Translations under genes and position numbers: made by a program
The notes under the pieces: model-generated
The model's input: the letters and a program-made list of their open reading frames with translations, nothing else
What the model was told of the DNA's origin: nothing
Databases searched by the model: none
In this document: positions 1 through 6,055 of the stretch, piece by piece
How the letters are laid out: each line of letters starts with the position of its first letter
How positions within the stretch are numbered: the first letter of the stretch is position 1
From: an uncultured Winogradskyella sp.
GTDB lineage: Bacteria > Bacteroidota > Bacteroidia > Flavobacteriales > Flavobacteriaceae
Direction of reading: 5' to 3'
Assembly (NCBI GenBank): GCA_913055905.1
Contig: CAJXLB010000010.1
Coordinates: forward strand, 1 to 64,000
DNA length: 64,000 nt

Positions 1-205
1 GAAGTCTTGCAACTACCTATAAAAACTGAAATCAGAATTAAAGTCAGGATTTTTTTCATAATTGTTTACAACGGTCTCGTGTATGAGCAGTAACGGATTT
101 TCAGCCACTAAAATTTCAGATAGCACCGACCTTTGATTTATAGATTTATGTTTCGAATTAGCAATTAACCCGTTATTGCTTATACACAATGTTGGCAAAC
201 GTTTT
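1..205 (-). repeat. Integron-like (attC-like) repeat element, probably incomplete at window edge
   Basis: Seen: an arm at 178-200 reads, on the minus strand, GTTTGCCAAC followed by ATTGTGTATAAGC. A matching arm in the opposite orientation lies at 698-720. A degenerate third arm (GTCTTGCAAC at 4-13, followed by TACCTATA) may close the element at the window start. The 61-codon open frame at 13-198 on the minus strand begins inside the arm and has no recognisable domain, so I read it as part of the repeat and not as a gene. That the two arms form a foldable recombination site is inference. Confidence 0.45.
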
Positions 206-223
206 TTAATTTATTAACTATTG

Positions 224-682
224 CTAGTCACAATGTTTATTAAGTGAACTATTCATTTGAATTATTTTCCAGCCACCATCCTTAAGCTCCCATATTCTTG
301 AACTGGTTTCTCTAACTGTATCCCCCACACTTTTTCTTAAGTACAATTGGCTTACATAGTCATAACCTAATTCTGATGACAATAACCTTTGTTCAGTTAC
401 TGTATTTATCACTTCTTTTTTTGGTAAATGAGGACAGAATTGAACTAATTGTTCATATGTCATAGTCATTTGTTGGGAAAATCTATTCTCGGACATCTTG
501 ACTTTTTTGTCAAATGCATGAATAATGGACTCACAATTTTCACTTCCTTCCATATAATTGGATTGAAATGTTTGTGTGATTTCCTTAAATTCCTTTTGTT
601 GCTCTTCTGTGGTTGTTCCCTGAGCATAAGAGTCCATAAAAATGCCCAACACCAAAGTCAGTAATAAATATATTTTCTTCAT
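224..682 (-). CDS. Small secreted protein of unknown function (cassette-like gene)
   Basis: A 152-residue protein that I do not recognise. The start at 682 is chosen because it opens a clear signal peptide (MKKIYLLLTLVLGIF, cleavage near SYAQG); the frame stays open 18 codons further upstream but those run through the repeat arm at 698-720. The mature part is polar, with three cysteines and the tail NKHCD, and carries no motif I can name. Size and mixed alpha/beta composition would fit a DUF4440/NTF2-like fold, but this is a guess. The gene sits alone between two inverted GTTTGCCAAC arms, downstream of and co-oriented with the tyrosine recombinase, which is how a gene cassette would look. Confidence 0.7.
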   Translation of the reverse strand: MKKIYLLLTLVLGIFMDSYAQGTTTEEQQKEFKEITQTFQSNYMEGSENCESIIHAFDKKVKMSENRFSQQMTMTYEQLVQFCPHLPKKEVINTVTEQRLLSSELGYDYVSQLYLRKSVGDTVRETSSRIWELKDGGWKIIQMNSSLNKHCD

Positions 683-697
683 AATTATTGTTTTAAT

Positions 698-720
698 GTT
701 TGCCAACTTGTTTATATGCG
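698..720. repeat. Cassette-boundary arm GTTTGCCAAC-TTGTTTATATGCG
   Basis: Seen: GTTTGCCAAC at 698-707 followed by TTGTTTATATGCG. It matches the arm at 178-200 read on the other strand (GTTTGCCAAC, then ATTGTGTATAAGC), so the 224-682 gene is enclosed by inverted copies of about 22 bases. The arm lies 15 bases upstream of the gene's start codon and about 110 bases beyond the recombinase stop codon. Confidence 0.55.
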
Positions 721-831
721 TTATTGAAAGTTCCATAAGATGAACAAACGGTGGGATAACGATGATCTTAAGCCATTTTTTTCATCCATATTAGTCGCTT
801 TAAATGTTTCGATTTTCAATATAGCCACTTT

Positions 832-1977
832 TTACAAATTATCGAAAGGATTTTTAATATCAGTTAAATTCGTAGACGATACATGGGTGTAGATCATCGT
901 GGTCTTTGGGCTCTTATGTCCCAACAATTCCTGTATGTACCTAATATCGGTCCCTGCCTCGAGCAAATGGGTGGCAAAACTGTGCCGTAGTGTGTGCAGC
1001 GTCACGTATTTTCTAATGCCAGTCTGCCTTAACGCCTTTCTTAGGACCTGCCTGGCACTCACCTGTGTGTAGGCCTCTCCCGCGCGGCCTTCGAAAAGGA
1101 AACGCTTTGGTCTGTAATGTTGCTTATAGGATTCCAACAAAGGCACAAGGCTAGGGGAGAGCAGGGTAAACCTGTCCTTCCGTCCCTTGGCCGACCTTAC
1201 CAAGATCAGTCCGCGAATGGGATCGATATCGTCAGGCCTAAGGCTCAAAGCTTCACCGATCCGTAAACCTGCTGAATAGACCACGCTCAATAAGGTCCGG
1301 TGCTTGAGATTTGTCGTAGCATCCAAAATGGCCTTAACCTCTTGTTTACTTAGTACACTGGGCAGTTTTTTGTCCTTGCTGGGTCTTTTGATGTCAAGTT
1401 CATCTATGGCGATCTGCTTATAATCGATAAACTGTTTTATGCCACTGATGCATTGGTTCTGGTAGGAAACGGACTTGTTGGCCTTGACTATAAAATCATA
1501 ATTGAACTGCTCTATGCTTCTAGCCGTAATGTCCCCAATCCCCTTAAGTTCCAGGTAACGCACAAAGAATTTTGTAACCTCCATATACGTCTGTACGGTA
1601 TTTGCACTAAAGCGCTTTTGTTGCAGCCATTTGCCGAATTTTGCGATGTCCCTGTGGCTCGCATCGCTCAACACGGGTAAGTCGCAAGAGTCTATGTTGG
1701 GCACGTCTTCTTTTTCTTCTTCCTTATAAATGAGGGCGCTCTGTTTAAAGGCCGAATAATCCACATACCAATTCTTTGCCCTAAAATAGGCAAAGAGCTC
1801 GTGCACAACAGTGTTGGTGTATGCCGTGTAAAAGGTCTTGTGGGTATTGCTGTATCGCATACCGTCATAGGCCTTAACATAGTCTTTAACGGTGTCATCG
1901 TAATCAAAGCGTACGGCAACCATCCGTTGGTTGTTGTGCCATAGTGGCCTAAGCGTTATTTGTACCCTGTTTTCCAT
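832..1977 (-). CDS. Tyrosine recombinase/integrase with an extra N-terminal domain
   Basis: A 381-residue phage-integrase-family recombinase. Residues 1-95 form an extra N-terminal region. Residues about 105-190 are a SAM-like core-binding domain. The catalytic domain has all expected residues: R239 (SAGLRIGEAL), a lysine near 264-267 (SAKGRKDR), H328 and R331 (HTLRHSF), H354 (LLGHKSPKT) and Y363 (MIYTHV). It lacks the insert that marks classical IntI between the two C-terminal motif blocks, so it is XerC/D-like and not a canonical integron integrase. Genomes of this family usually keep a separate XerD, and one is at 41234. The gene is divergent from a zinc-ribbon gene across a 25-bp inverted repeat. 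Repeat-flanked DNA follows its 3' end, suggesting a role in cassette movement. Confidence 0.9.
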   Translation of the reverse strand: MENRVQITLRPLWHNNQRMVAVRFDYDDTVKDYVKAYDGMRYSNTHKTFYTAYTNTVVHELFAYFRAKNWYVDYSAFKQSALIYKEEEKEDVPNIDSCDLPVLSDASHRDIAKFGKWLQQKRFSANTVQTYMEVTKFFVRYLELKGIGDITARSIEQFNYDFIVKANKSVSYQNQCISGIKQFIDYKQIAIDELDIKRPSKDKKLPSVLSKQEVKAILDATTNLKHRTLLSVVYSAGLRIGEALSLRPDDIDPIRGLILVRSAKGRKDRFTLLSPSLVPLLESYKQHYRPKRFLFEGRAGEAYTQVSARQVLRKALRQTGIRKYVTLHTLRHSFATHLLEAGTDIRYIQELLGHKSPKTTMIYTHVSSTNLTDIKNPFDNL

Positions 1978-1987
1978 GTTGAAATAA

Positions 1988-1995
1988 CAAAATTA
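1988..1995 (-). promoter_or_regulatory. Possible -7 element of the recombinase gene
   Basis: On the minus strand TAATTTTG matches the Bacteroidota -7 consensus TAnnTTTG. It would give a leader of only a few bases before the ATG at 1977. No good -33 TTG is at the usual distance; the inverted repeat at 2022-2046 lies just upstream. Confidence 0.35.
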
Positions 1996-2021
1996 GGGTA
2001 TCTAACAAATAAAAGCCGTAT

Positions 2022-2046
2022 CTTATACGCATAACTTGCGTATAAG
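2022..2046. promoter_or_regulatory. 25-bp inverted repeat: operator or recombinase core site
   Basis: Seen: perfect 9-base arms CTTATACGC (2022-2030) and GCGTATAAG (2038-2046) around a 7-base spacer ATAACTT. The geometry is that of a tyrosine-recombinase core site (two binding arms, 6-8 base spacer) and equally that of an operator in a divergent promoter. The outer half CTTATAC-RCA is also found in the repeat arm at 178-190. TAAGTTTC at 2043-2050 could serve as a -7 element for the zinc-ribbon gene, so protein bound here would affect that promoter. Confidence 0.6.
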
Positions 2047-2065
2047 TTTCACTTAAGTTAACGAG

Positions 2066-2449
2066 ATGAAAAGATTACAGGAACATTGCCTCAACTGCGG
2101 AAAGCAATTGAAAGGTAGAATCGATAAAAAATACTGTGACCCAAGATGTAAGAGTGCACACCAGTACAAGGTAGAGCGGGAACGACCGGAACGGTTCTAT
2201 AACAAGGTAGACAACCAATTACGGTTAAACCGAAGAATCCTAAAAGAGTACAACAAGGCGGGCAAGGCCGTGGTAAGACAATCGATATTAATGGCCGAAG
2301 GGTTTGACCCTAATTTCTTTACCCATTACTGGAAGAACCAAAAAGGCAATGTCTATCTCTTTGTTTATGAATATGGCTTTTTGAGCAAGAAGGAGAACGG
2401 TAACGATAAATACGTCCTCATAAAATGGCAGGACTATATGTCTAAATAA
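2066..2449 (+). CDS. Small zinc-ribbon protein paired with the recombinase
   Basis: A 127-residue basic protein. The N-terminus carries a four-cysteine zinc ribbon, C8-x2-C11 and C24-x3-C28 (HCLNCGKQL and YCDPRCKSA), of the DUF2116-like kind. The remainder is rich in Lys, Arg, Tyr and Asn, with a possible helix at about 45-75, and suggests nucleic-acid binding. It is divergent from the recombinase with 88 bases between the start codons, sharing the inverted repeat at 2022-2046, so regulation of the recombinase or an accessory recombination role is possible. Function is not known to me; the pairing is the main clue. Confidence 0.8.
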   Translation: MKRLQEHCLNCGKQLKGRIDKKYCDPRCKSAHQYKVERERPERFYNKVDNQLRLNRRILKEYNKAGKAVVRQSILMAEGFDPNFFTHYWKNQKGNVYLFVYEYGFLSKKENGNDKYVLIKWQDYMSK

Positions 2450-2586
2450 AGTTGAATCGCATCTGTACCATTTCTAAAAATCTCTAAAAGTGGAATAACG
2501 TACTTTATTTATTCGGAAATGAGGCTATGCCATGCTGTAGCTCCCTAATCCAAACCTTCTTACGTTAAGACCATAACAAACCTCCT

Positions 2587-2769
2587 TTAATAGCTGGATT
2601 CATCATCGTCATTGGCCTCTCTATACTCCTCAAAGATGTCTTCCTTACTCAATTCTGGGTAATGGTTCTTTTTCTGTCTTTTATGCGTTTTGTAAATAAT
2701 ATTGTAGAACAGAAAATACAGATAGAACGCAAATATCAGGGCTCCTATAAATAAAAATCCTTTGCTCAT
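2587..2769 (-). CDS. Small single-pass membrane protein
   Basis: 60 residues: a hydrophobic N-terminal segment (about residues 4-26, GFLFIGALIFAFYLYF), a basic stretch (KTHKRQKK), then an acidic C-terminus ending DDDESSY. The charge pattern predicts one membrane helix with a cytoplasmic tail. The start codon overlaps the stop of the upstream small gene as ATGA, indicating translational coupling. I do not recognise the family. Confidence 0.65.
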   Translation of the reverse strand: MSKGFLFIGALIFAFYLYFLFYNIIYKTHKRQKKNHYPELSKEDIFEEYREANDDDESSY

Positions 2770-2936
2770 GACGTTCGTCTTTGTCTTATGGCAATAGCAA
2801 ATAATAAAATGGTTGCTGGCCAGTGTGCGGAATAGTTGGCTTCTTCAGTCATCCCATACAATCCTAGCCCTACCGAATACAATAAACAGATAAAGGCTAG
2901 TATCACGGGATACCAGGTTAAAATAAATTTTTTCAT
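2766..2936 (-). CDS. Very small two-helix membrane protein, coupled to the next gene
   Basis: A 56-codon gene below common length cut-offs. Reading the minus strand from ATG at 2936 gives MKKFILTWYPVILAF, a first hydrophobic segment up to about residue 28, a short loop GMTEEANYSAHW, a second segment PATILLFAIAI and a basic end RQRRTS. Its TGA stop at 2766-2768 overlaps the ATG of the 60-codon gene (ATGA), so the two are likely translated together. It is divergent from the TSUP gene at 3200 across a 263-base gap. Function unknown; the organised topology and overlap support it being real. Confidence 0.65.
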   Translation of the reverse strand: MKKFILTWYPVILAFICLLYSVGLGLYGMTEEANYSAHWPATILLFAIAIRQRRTS

Positions 2937-3133
2937 GCTTTTTTTGTTTTTCTTTAATATAATCAGTTTTGAATAATTATTAAAAAATTAGGGATTTAAA
3001 AGCATTATTTTAACAATAGTTTAATGTAATTGACATTTTATTAATAAATATTCATAATACAGCTTAATGTTGAATACCGTTATTAAAACTAAGAACCAAA
3101 AGTTATCCTTAATTTTACTAGAGCTATCACCGA

Positions 3134-3147
3134 GTAACAATTGTTAC
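3134..3147. promoter_or_regulatory. Operator GTAACAATTGTTAC upstream of the TSUP exporter
   Basis: A perfect 14-base palindrome with Crp/Fnr-type geometry (5-base half sites, 4-base spacer). It ends 22 bases before a -7-like element TAGCTTTA (3170-3177). The same arrangement recurs before the genes at 4074 and 6056. Confidence 0.7.
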
Positions 3148-3165
3148 GTATTGCCAAGGGACTTT

Positions 3166-3181
3166 GGGTTAGCTTTAACCC
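3166..3181. promoter_or_regulatory. Inverted repeat GGGTTA-GCTT-TAACCC overlapping the -7 element
   Basis: A 6+4+6 palindrome that contains TAGCTTTA (3170-3177), a TAnnTTTA version of the -7 hexamer. It may be a second operator, or merely the promoter placed in a symmetrical context. It is specific to the TSUP gene and is not present at the other two operator sites. Confidence 0.4.
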
Positions 3182-3199
3182 CTAACTAATCAATACAAT

Positions 3200-4000
3200 A
3201 TGGATATAAATCAAATTTTAGGATATGCTGGCGCCTTGCTTATTGGCGTGGTTTTGGGATTGATCGGTGGAGGTGGTTCCATACTTACCGTTCCTATATT
3301 AGTCTATTTGCTATTTATTAACCCAGTTACGGCTACGGCCTATTCCTTATTTGTGGTTGGTGTCTCTTCATTAGTTGGGGCTTTGCGTAACATTCAAAAG
3401 GGATTGGTGGATTTTAGAACAGCTATTGTTTTTGCCATTCCGGCTTTCATCGCTGTTTACATAGCTCGAAAATATTTAGTCCCAGCTATTCCAGAGGTTA
3501 TTTTTAGCGTTGGCGATTTTGACCTTACCAACAATATTGCCATTATGTTGTTTTTTGCATTGGTGATGCTTGTGGCATCAGTTTCCATGATAAGGAATAA
3601 ACGGGAAGATAATGGCGAAGAAACTGAAGTATCCTATAACTATCCCTTGATTATAGTTGAAGGTGTTTTGGTTGGTCTTATTACTGGTATCGTAGGTGCA
3701 GGAGGAGGGTTTTTGATTATTCCCGCTCTCGTCTTGCTGGCCAAGCTACCCATGAAGAAAGCTGTGGCGACCTCACTTTTGATAATCGCCATTAAATCGC
3801 TCATCGGATTTTTAGGGGATGTTCAAAATTTGGATATCGATTGGACATTTTTATTGATCTTCACTGGATTATCGGTTGTAGGGATTTTTATCGGGATTTA
3901 TTTGTCTAACTTTATTGAGGGCAAGAAACTGAAAAAAGGCTTTGGATGGTTTGTACTCGTTATGGGTATTTACATCATTTACAAAGAATTGACTATGTAA
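3200..4000 (+). CDS. TSUP (TauE/SafE) family sulfite/sulfur-anion exporter
   Basis: A 266-residue inner-membrane protein with about eight hydrophobic segments in two homologous halves. Each half carries the family's glycine-rich turn near a helix start: GLIGGGGSILTVP near residue 20 and GAGGGFLIIPAL near 175. TSUP proteins move small sulfur anions such as sulfite, thiosulfate or sulfoacetate across the membrane. Here the neighbours oxidise sulfide and persulfide, so export of sulfite or thiosulfate formed by the dioxygenase is the likely job. It has its own operator and promoter, and its stop codon overlaps the operator of the next gene. Confidence 0.85.
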   Translation: MDINQILGYAGALLIGVVLGLIGGGGSILTVPILVYLLFINPVTATAYSLFVVGVSSLVGALRNIQKGLVDFRTAIVFAIPAFIAVYIARKYLVPAIPEVIFSVGDFDLTNNIAIMLFFALVMLVASVSMIRNKREDNGEETEVSYNYPLIIVEGVLVGLITGIVGAGGGFLIIPALVLLAKLPMKKAVATSLLIIAIKSLIGFLGDVQNLDIDWTFLLIFTGLSVVGIFIGIYLSNFIEGKKLKKGFGWFVLVMGIYIIYKELTM

Positions 4001-4010
4001 CCAATGTTAC
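3997..4010. promoter_or_regulatory. Operator GTAACCAATGTTAC upstream of the persulfide dioxygenase
   Basis: Half sites GTAAC and GTTAC separated by CAAT; with one more base each side it reads TGTAAC-N4-GTTACA. It overlaps the stop codon of the TSUP gene. It ends 22 bases before TATATTCA (4033-4040), a probable -7 element, and 63 bases before the start codon. Confidence 0.7.
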
Positions 4011-4073
4011 AACCGTTTTCGGCAACACGCCTTATATTCAAATTGCATTAAACTAATATTAATTACTATAACA

Positions 4074-5489
4074 ATGAAAATCGAACAAATTTATACTGGA
4101 TGCTTGGCCCATGCGGCCTACTATCTGGAAAGTAATGGCGAAGCCGCAATTTTTGATCCGCTTCGCGAAGTCCAGCCTTATATAGACAGAGCTAAAAAGG
4201 ATAACGCAAAAATCAAATATATTTTTGAAACTCACTTCCATGCCGATTTTGTCTCAGGACATTTGGATCTAAAGGAAAAAACCGGAGCACAAATTGTATT
4301 CGGTCCAACGGCAAAGCCTAATTATGAAGCTATCGTAGCTGAGGATGGTCAAATTTTTGAAGTTGGAGATTACAAGGTTAAAGTCATCCATACTCCAGGG
4401 CATACCATGGAAAGTACAACCTATTTACTTATCGATGAAAATGGCAAGGAGCATGGTATCATTACTGGAGACACCTTATTTATTGGCGATGTTGGTAGAC
4501 CAGATTTAGCACAAAAAGTCGTGGCAGAGCTCACCCAAGAAAAGTTGGCATCCCACCTTTACGATTCATTACGAAATAAGATCATGCCATTGAGTGACGA
4601 TTTAATCGTGTACCCAAACCATGGCGCTGGGTCAGCTTGCGGAAAAAATATGAGCAAGGAGACTACGGACACACTAGGTAATCAGAAAAAAACCAATTAT
4701 GCCCTTCGTGAAGATATGACCAAAGAAGAATTTATTGAGGCTGTATTGGAAGGATTAACAGAACCACCTGGGTATTTCCCTCAAAATGTTATGATGAATA
4801 TCAAGGGTTATGAAAGTTTTGATAAAGTTTTGAGTAAAGCCCATAATGCCTTGTCGCCTAAGGCCTTTGAAGCTGCTGCGAACGAAACTGAAGCTGTAGT
4901 ATTAGATGTAAGAAAGGAGTCAGAATTTGTAAAAGGGCACATTCCGAGATCTATATTTATAGGTATCGACGGTAATTTTGCGCCTTGGGTTGGAGCTTTG
5001 ATTGTAGATGTGACGCAACCCATATTATTGGTGGCGCCAGAAGGCCGTGAAGAAGAAGTGGTAACAAGACTGTCTCGCGTAGGTTTCGATAATGTTATTG
5101 GCTATCTCGATGGTGGCTTTAAGGCTTGGAAGGACGCAGGAATGGAGATAGACACGCTCAAGTCCATATCTGCTGAAGAATTTTCAAAACTTTATGAAGC
5201 CAATAAAGATTATGTTTTTGATGTTAGAAGAGAAGGAGAATTTACGGCAGAACATGTCGATGGTGCGAAAAACACACAACTCGATTACCTTAACAGGTAT
5301 CTTAGCGAGTTTCCAGAAGACAAAACGTTTTACCTTCATTGTGCAGGTGGTTACCGCTCTGTCATCGCAGCTTCCATACTTAAAAGTAGAGGCATACATA
5401 ATTTGGTGGATGTCGCTGGAGGCTACAAGGCTATAAAACAAACGGATATACCTCGGACAGATTACGTTTGTCCATCAACATTAAAGTAA
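4074..5489 (+). CDS. Persulfide dioxygenase-rhodanese fusion (CstB/PRF type)
   Basis: 471 residues in three domains. Residues 1-240 are a metallo-beta-lactamase fold of the ETHE1 type with metal ligands H54, H56, D58, H63 (THFHADFVSGH), H110 (HTPGH), D133 (TGDTLF) and H183 (PNHGAGS). Residues about 265-355 are a rhodanese-like domain with no active-site cysteine (the loop reads VAPEGREE). Residues about 365-465 are a second rhodanese with C423 (HCAGGYRS). The order matches staphylococcal CstB, which oxidises low-molecular-weight persulfides to sulfite and passes sulfur to make thiosulfate. Cytoplasmic by absence of a signal peptide. A hairpin terminator follows at 5511. Confidence 0.9.
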   Translation: MKIEQIYTGCLAHAAYYLESNGEAAIFDPLREVQPYIDRAKKDNAKIKYIFETHFHADFVSGHLDLKEKTGAQIVFGPTAKPNYEAIVAEDGQIFEVGDYKVKVIHTPGHTMESTTYLLIDENGKEHGIITGDTLFIGDVGRPDLAQKVVAELTQEKLASHLYDSLRNKIMPLSDDLIVYPNHGAGSACGKNMSKETTDTLGNQKKTNYALREDMTKEEFIEAVLEGLTEPPGYFPQNVMMNIKGYESFDKVLSKAHNALSPKAFEAAANETEAVVLDVRKESEFVKGHIPRSIFIGIDGNFAPWVGALIVDVTQPILLVAPEGREEEVVTRLSRVGFDNVIGYLDGGFKAWKDAGMEIDTLKSISAEEFSKLYEANKDYVFDVRREGEFTAEHVDGAKNTQLDYLNRYLSEFPEDKTFYLHCAGGYRSVIAASILKSRGIHNLVDVAGGYKAIKQTDIPRTDYVCPSTLK

Positions 5490-5510
5490 GGTATTGGTTT
5501 AATGGGAAAG

Positions 5511-5546
5511 AGCATGTATTACATTCGTTGTGATGCATGCTTTTTT
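5511..5546 (+). terminator. Intrinsic terminator after the persulfide dioxygenase
   Basis: Left arm AGCATGTATTACA (5511-5523), loop TTCGT, right arm TGTGATGCATGCT (5529-5541), paired throughout with two G-T wobbles, then a run of T. It separates the dioxygenase transcript from the rhodanese gene. Confidence 0.75.
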
Positions 5547-5603
5547 ACACCTTGCCCATAAGTACCGATCAAAGCATAACAAGAACAACTAATTTTAATT
5601 ATT

Positions 5604-5945
5604 ATGTCAATTTTTTCATTCCTATTTGGCTCTAAACAATCAAAAGATTCAGCAATAAAACGCATATCAGCTTCAGAATTCAAAGAAAAAATCAACCAGA
5701 AGAACGTTCAGCTTATCGATGTAAGAACACCATCTGAATATAAAAGTGGACGCATCGGTAAAGCCAAGAACATAGATTTTTATTCAGGTAAATTCAATGT
5801 TGAATTTAACAAGCTCAATAAAAATGAACCAATCTACCTGTACTGCAGAAGTGGCAATCGTAGCAGGCAGACGGCAAAGAAGCTAGAAGCCATGGGCTTT
5901 AAAGAGATATACGACTTAAAGGGCGGCATAATGAGTTACCGCTAA
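5604..5945 (+). CDS. Single-domain rhodanese (sulfurtransferase)
   Basis: 113 residues. After a short N-terminal stretch (MSIFSFLFGSKQ) the rhodanese domain covers about 20-113, with the usual LIDVRTPSEYKSG element and the active loop C81-RSGNRS. Such proteins carry persulfide sulfur on the cysteine and hand it between sulfide:quinone oxidoreductase and dioxygenase. The gene lies between those two enzymes but after a terminator, and no GTAAC-type operator was seen in front of it, so it may have its own weaker promoter. The start could be a few codons later; the first ATG is used. Confidence 0.85.
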   Translation: MSIFSFLFGSKQSKDSAIKRISASEFKEKINQKNVQLIDVRTPSEYKSGRIGKAKNIDFYSGKFNVEFNKLNKNEPIYLYCRSGNRSRQTAKKLEAMGFKEIYDLKGGIMSYR

Positions 5946-5978
5946 CAGGTATTTAAATCCCTTTTGCAATGCCTCAAT

Positions 5979-5992
5979 GTAACATTTGTTAC
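5979..5992. promoter_or_regulatory. Operator GTAACATTTGTTAC upstream of sulfide:quinone oxidoreductase
   Basis: Third copy of the GTAAC-N4-GTTAC palindrome. It ends 21 bases before TAACTTAT (6014-6021), a -7-like element, and 63 bases before the ATG, the same distance as in front of the dioxygenase gene. Confidence 0.7.
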
Positions 5993-6055
5993 GCCGAATG
6001 AATTTACCGTCCGTAACTTATAACAGATAAATTCTAACTAACAATCTAATCACGT

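Noticed and set aside
13-198. 61-codon frame at the left edge
   Set aside because: It begins inside the GTTTGCCAAC repeat arm and has no domain or leader; more likely part of the repeat.
449-664. Frame antisense to the secreted cassette gene
   Set aside because: Shadow of the 224-682 gene; no independent support.
5511-5546. Possible fourth sulfide-regulon operator before the rhodanese gene
   Set aside because: The sequence lacks GTAAC/GTTAC half sites and is better explained as a terminator hairpin.
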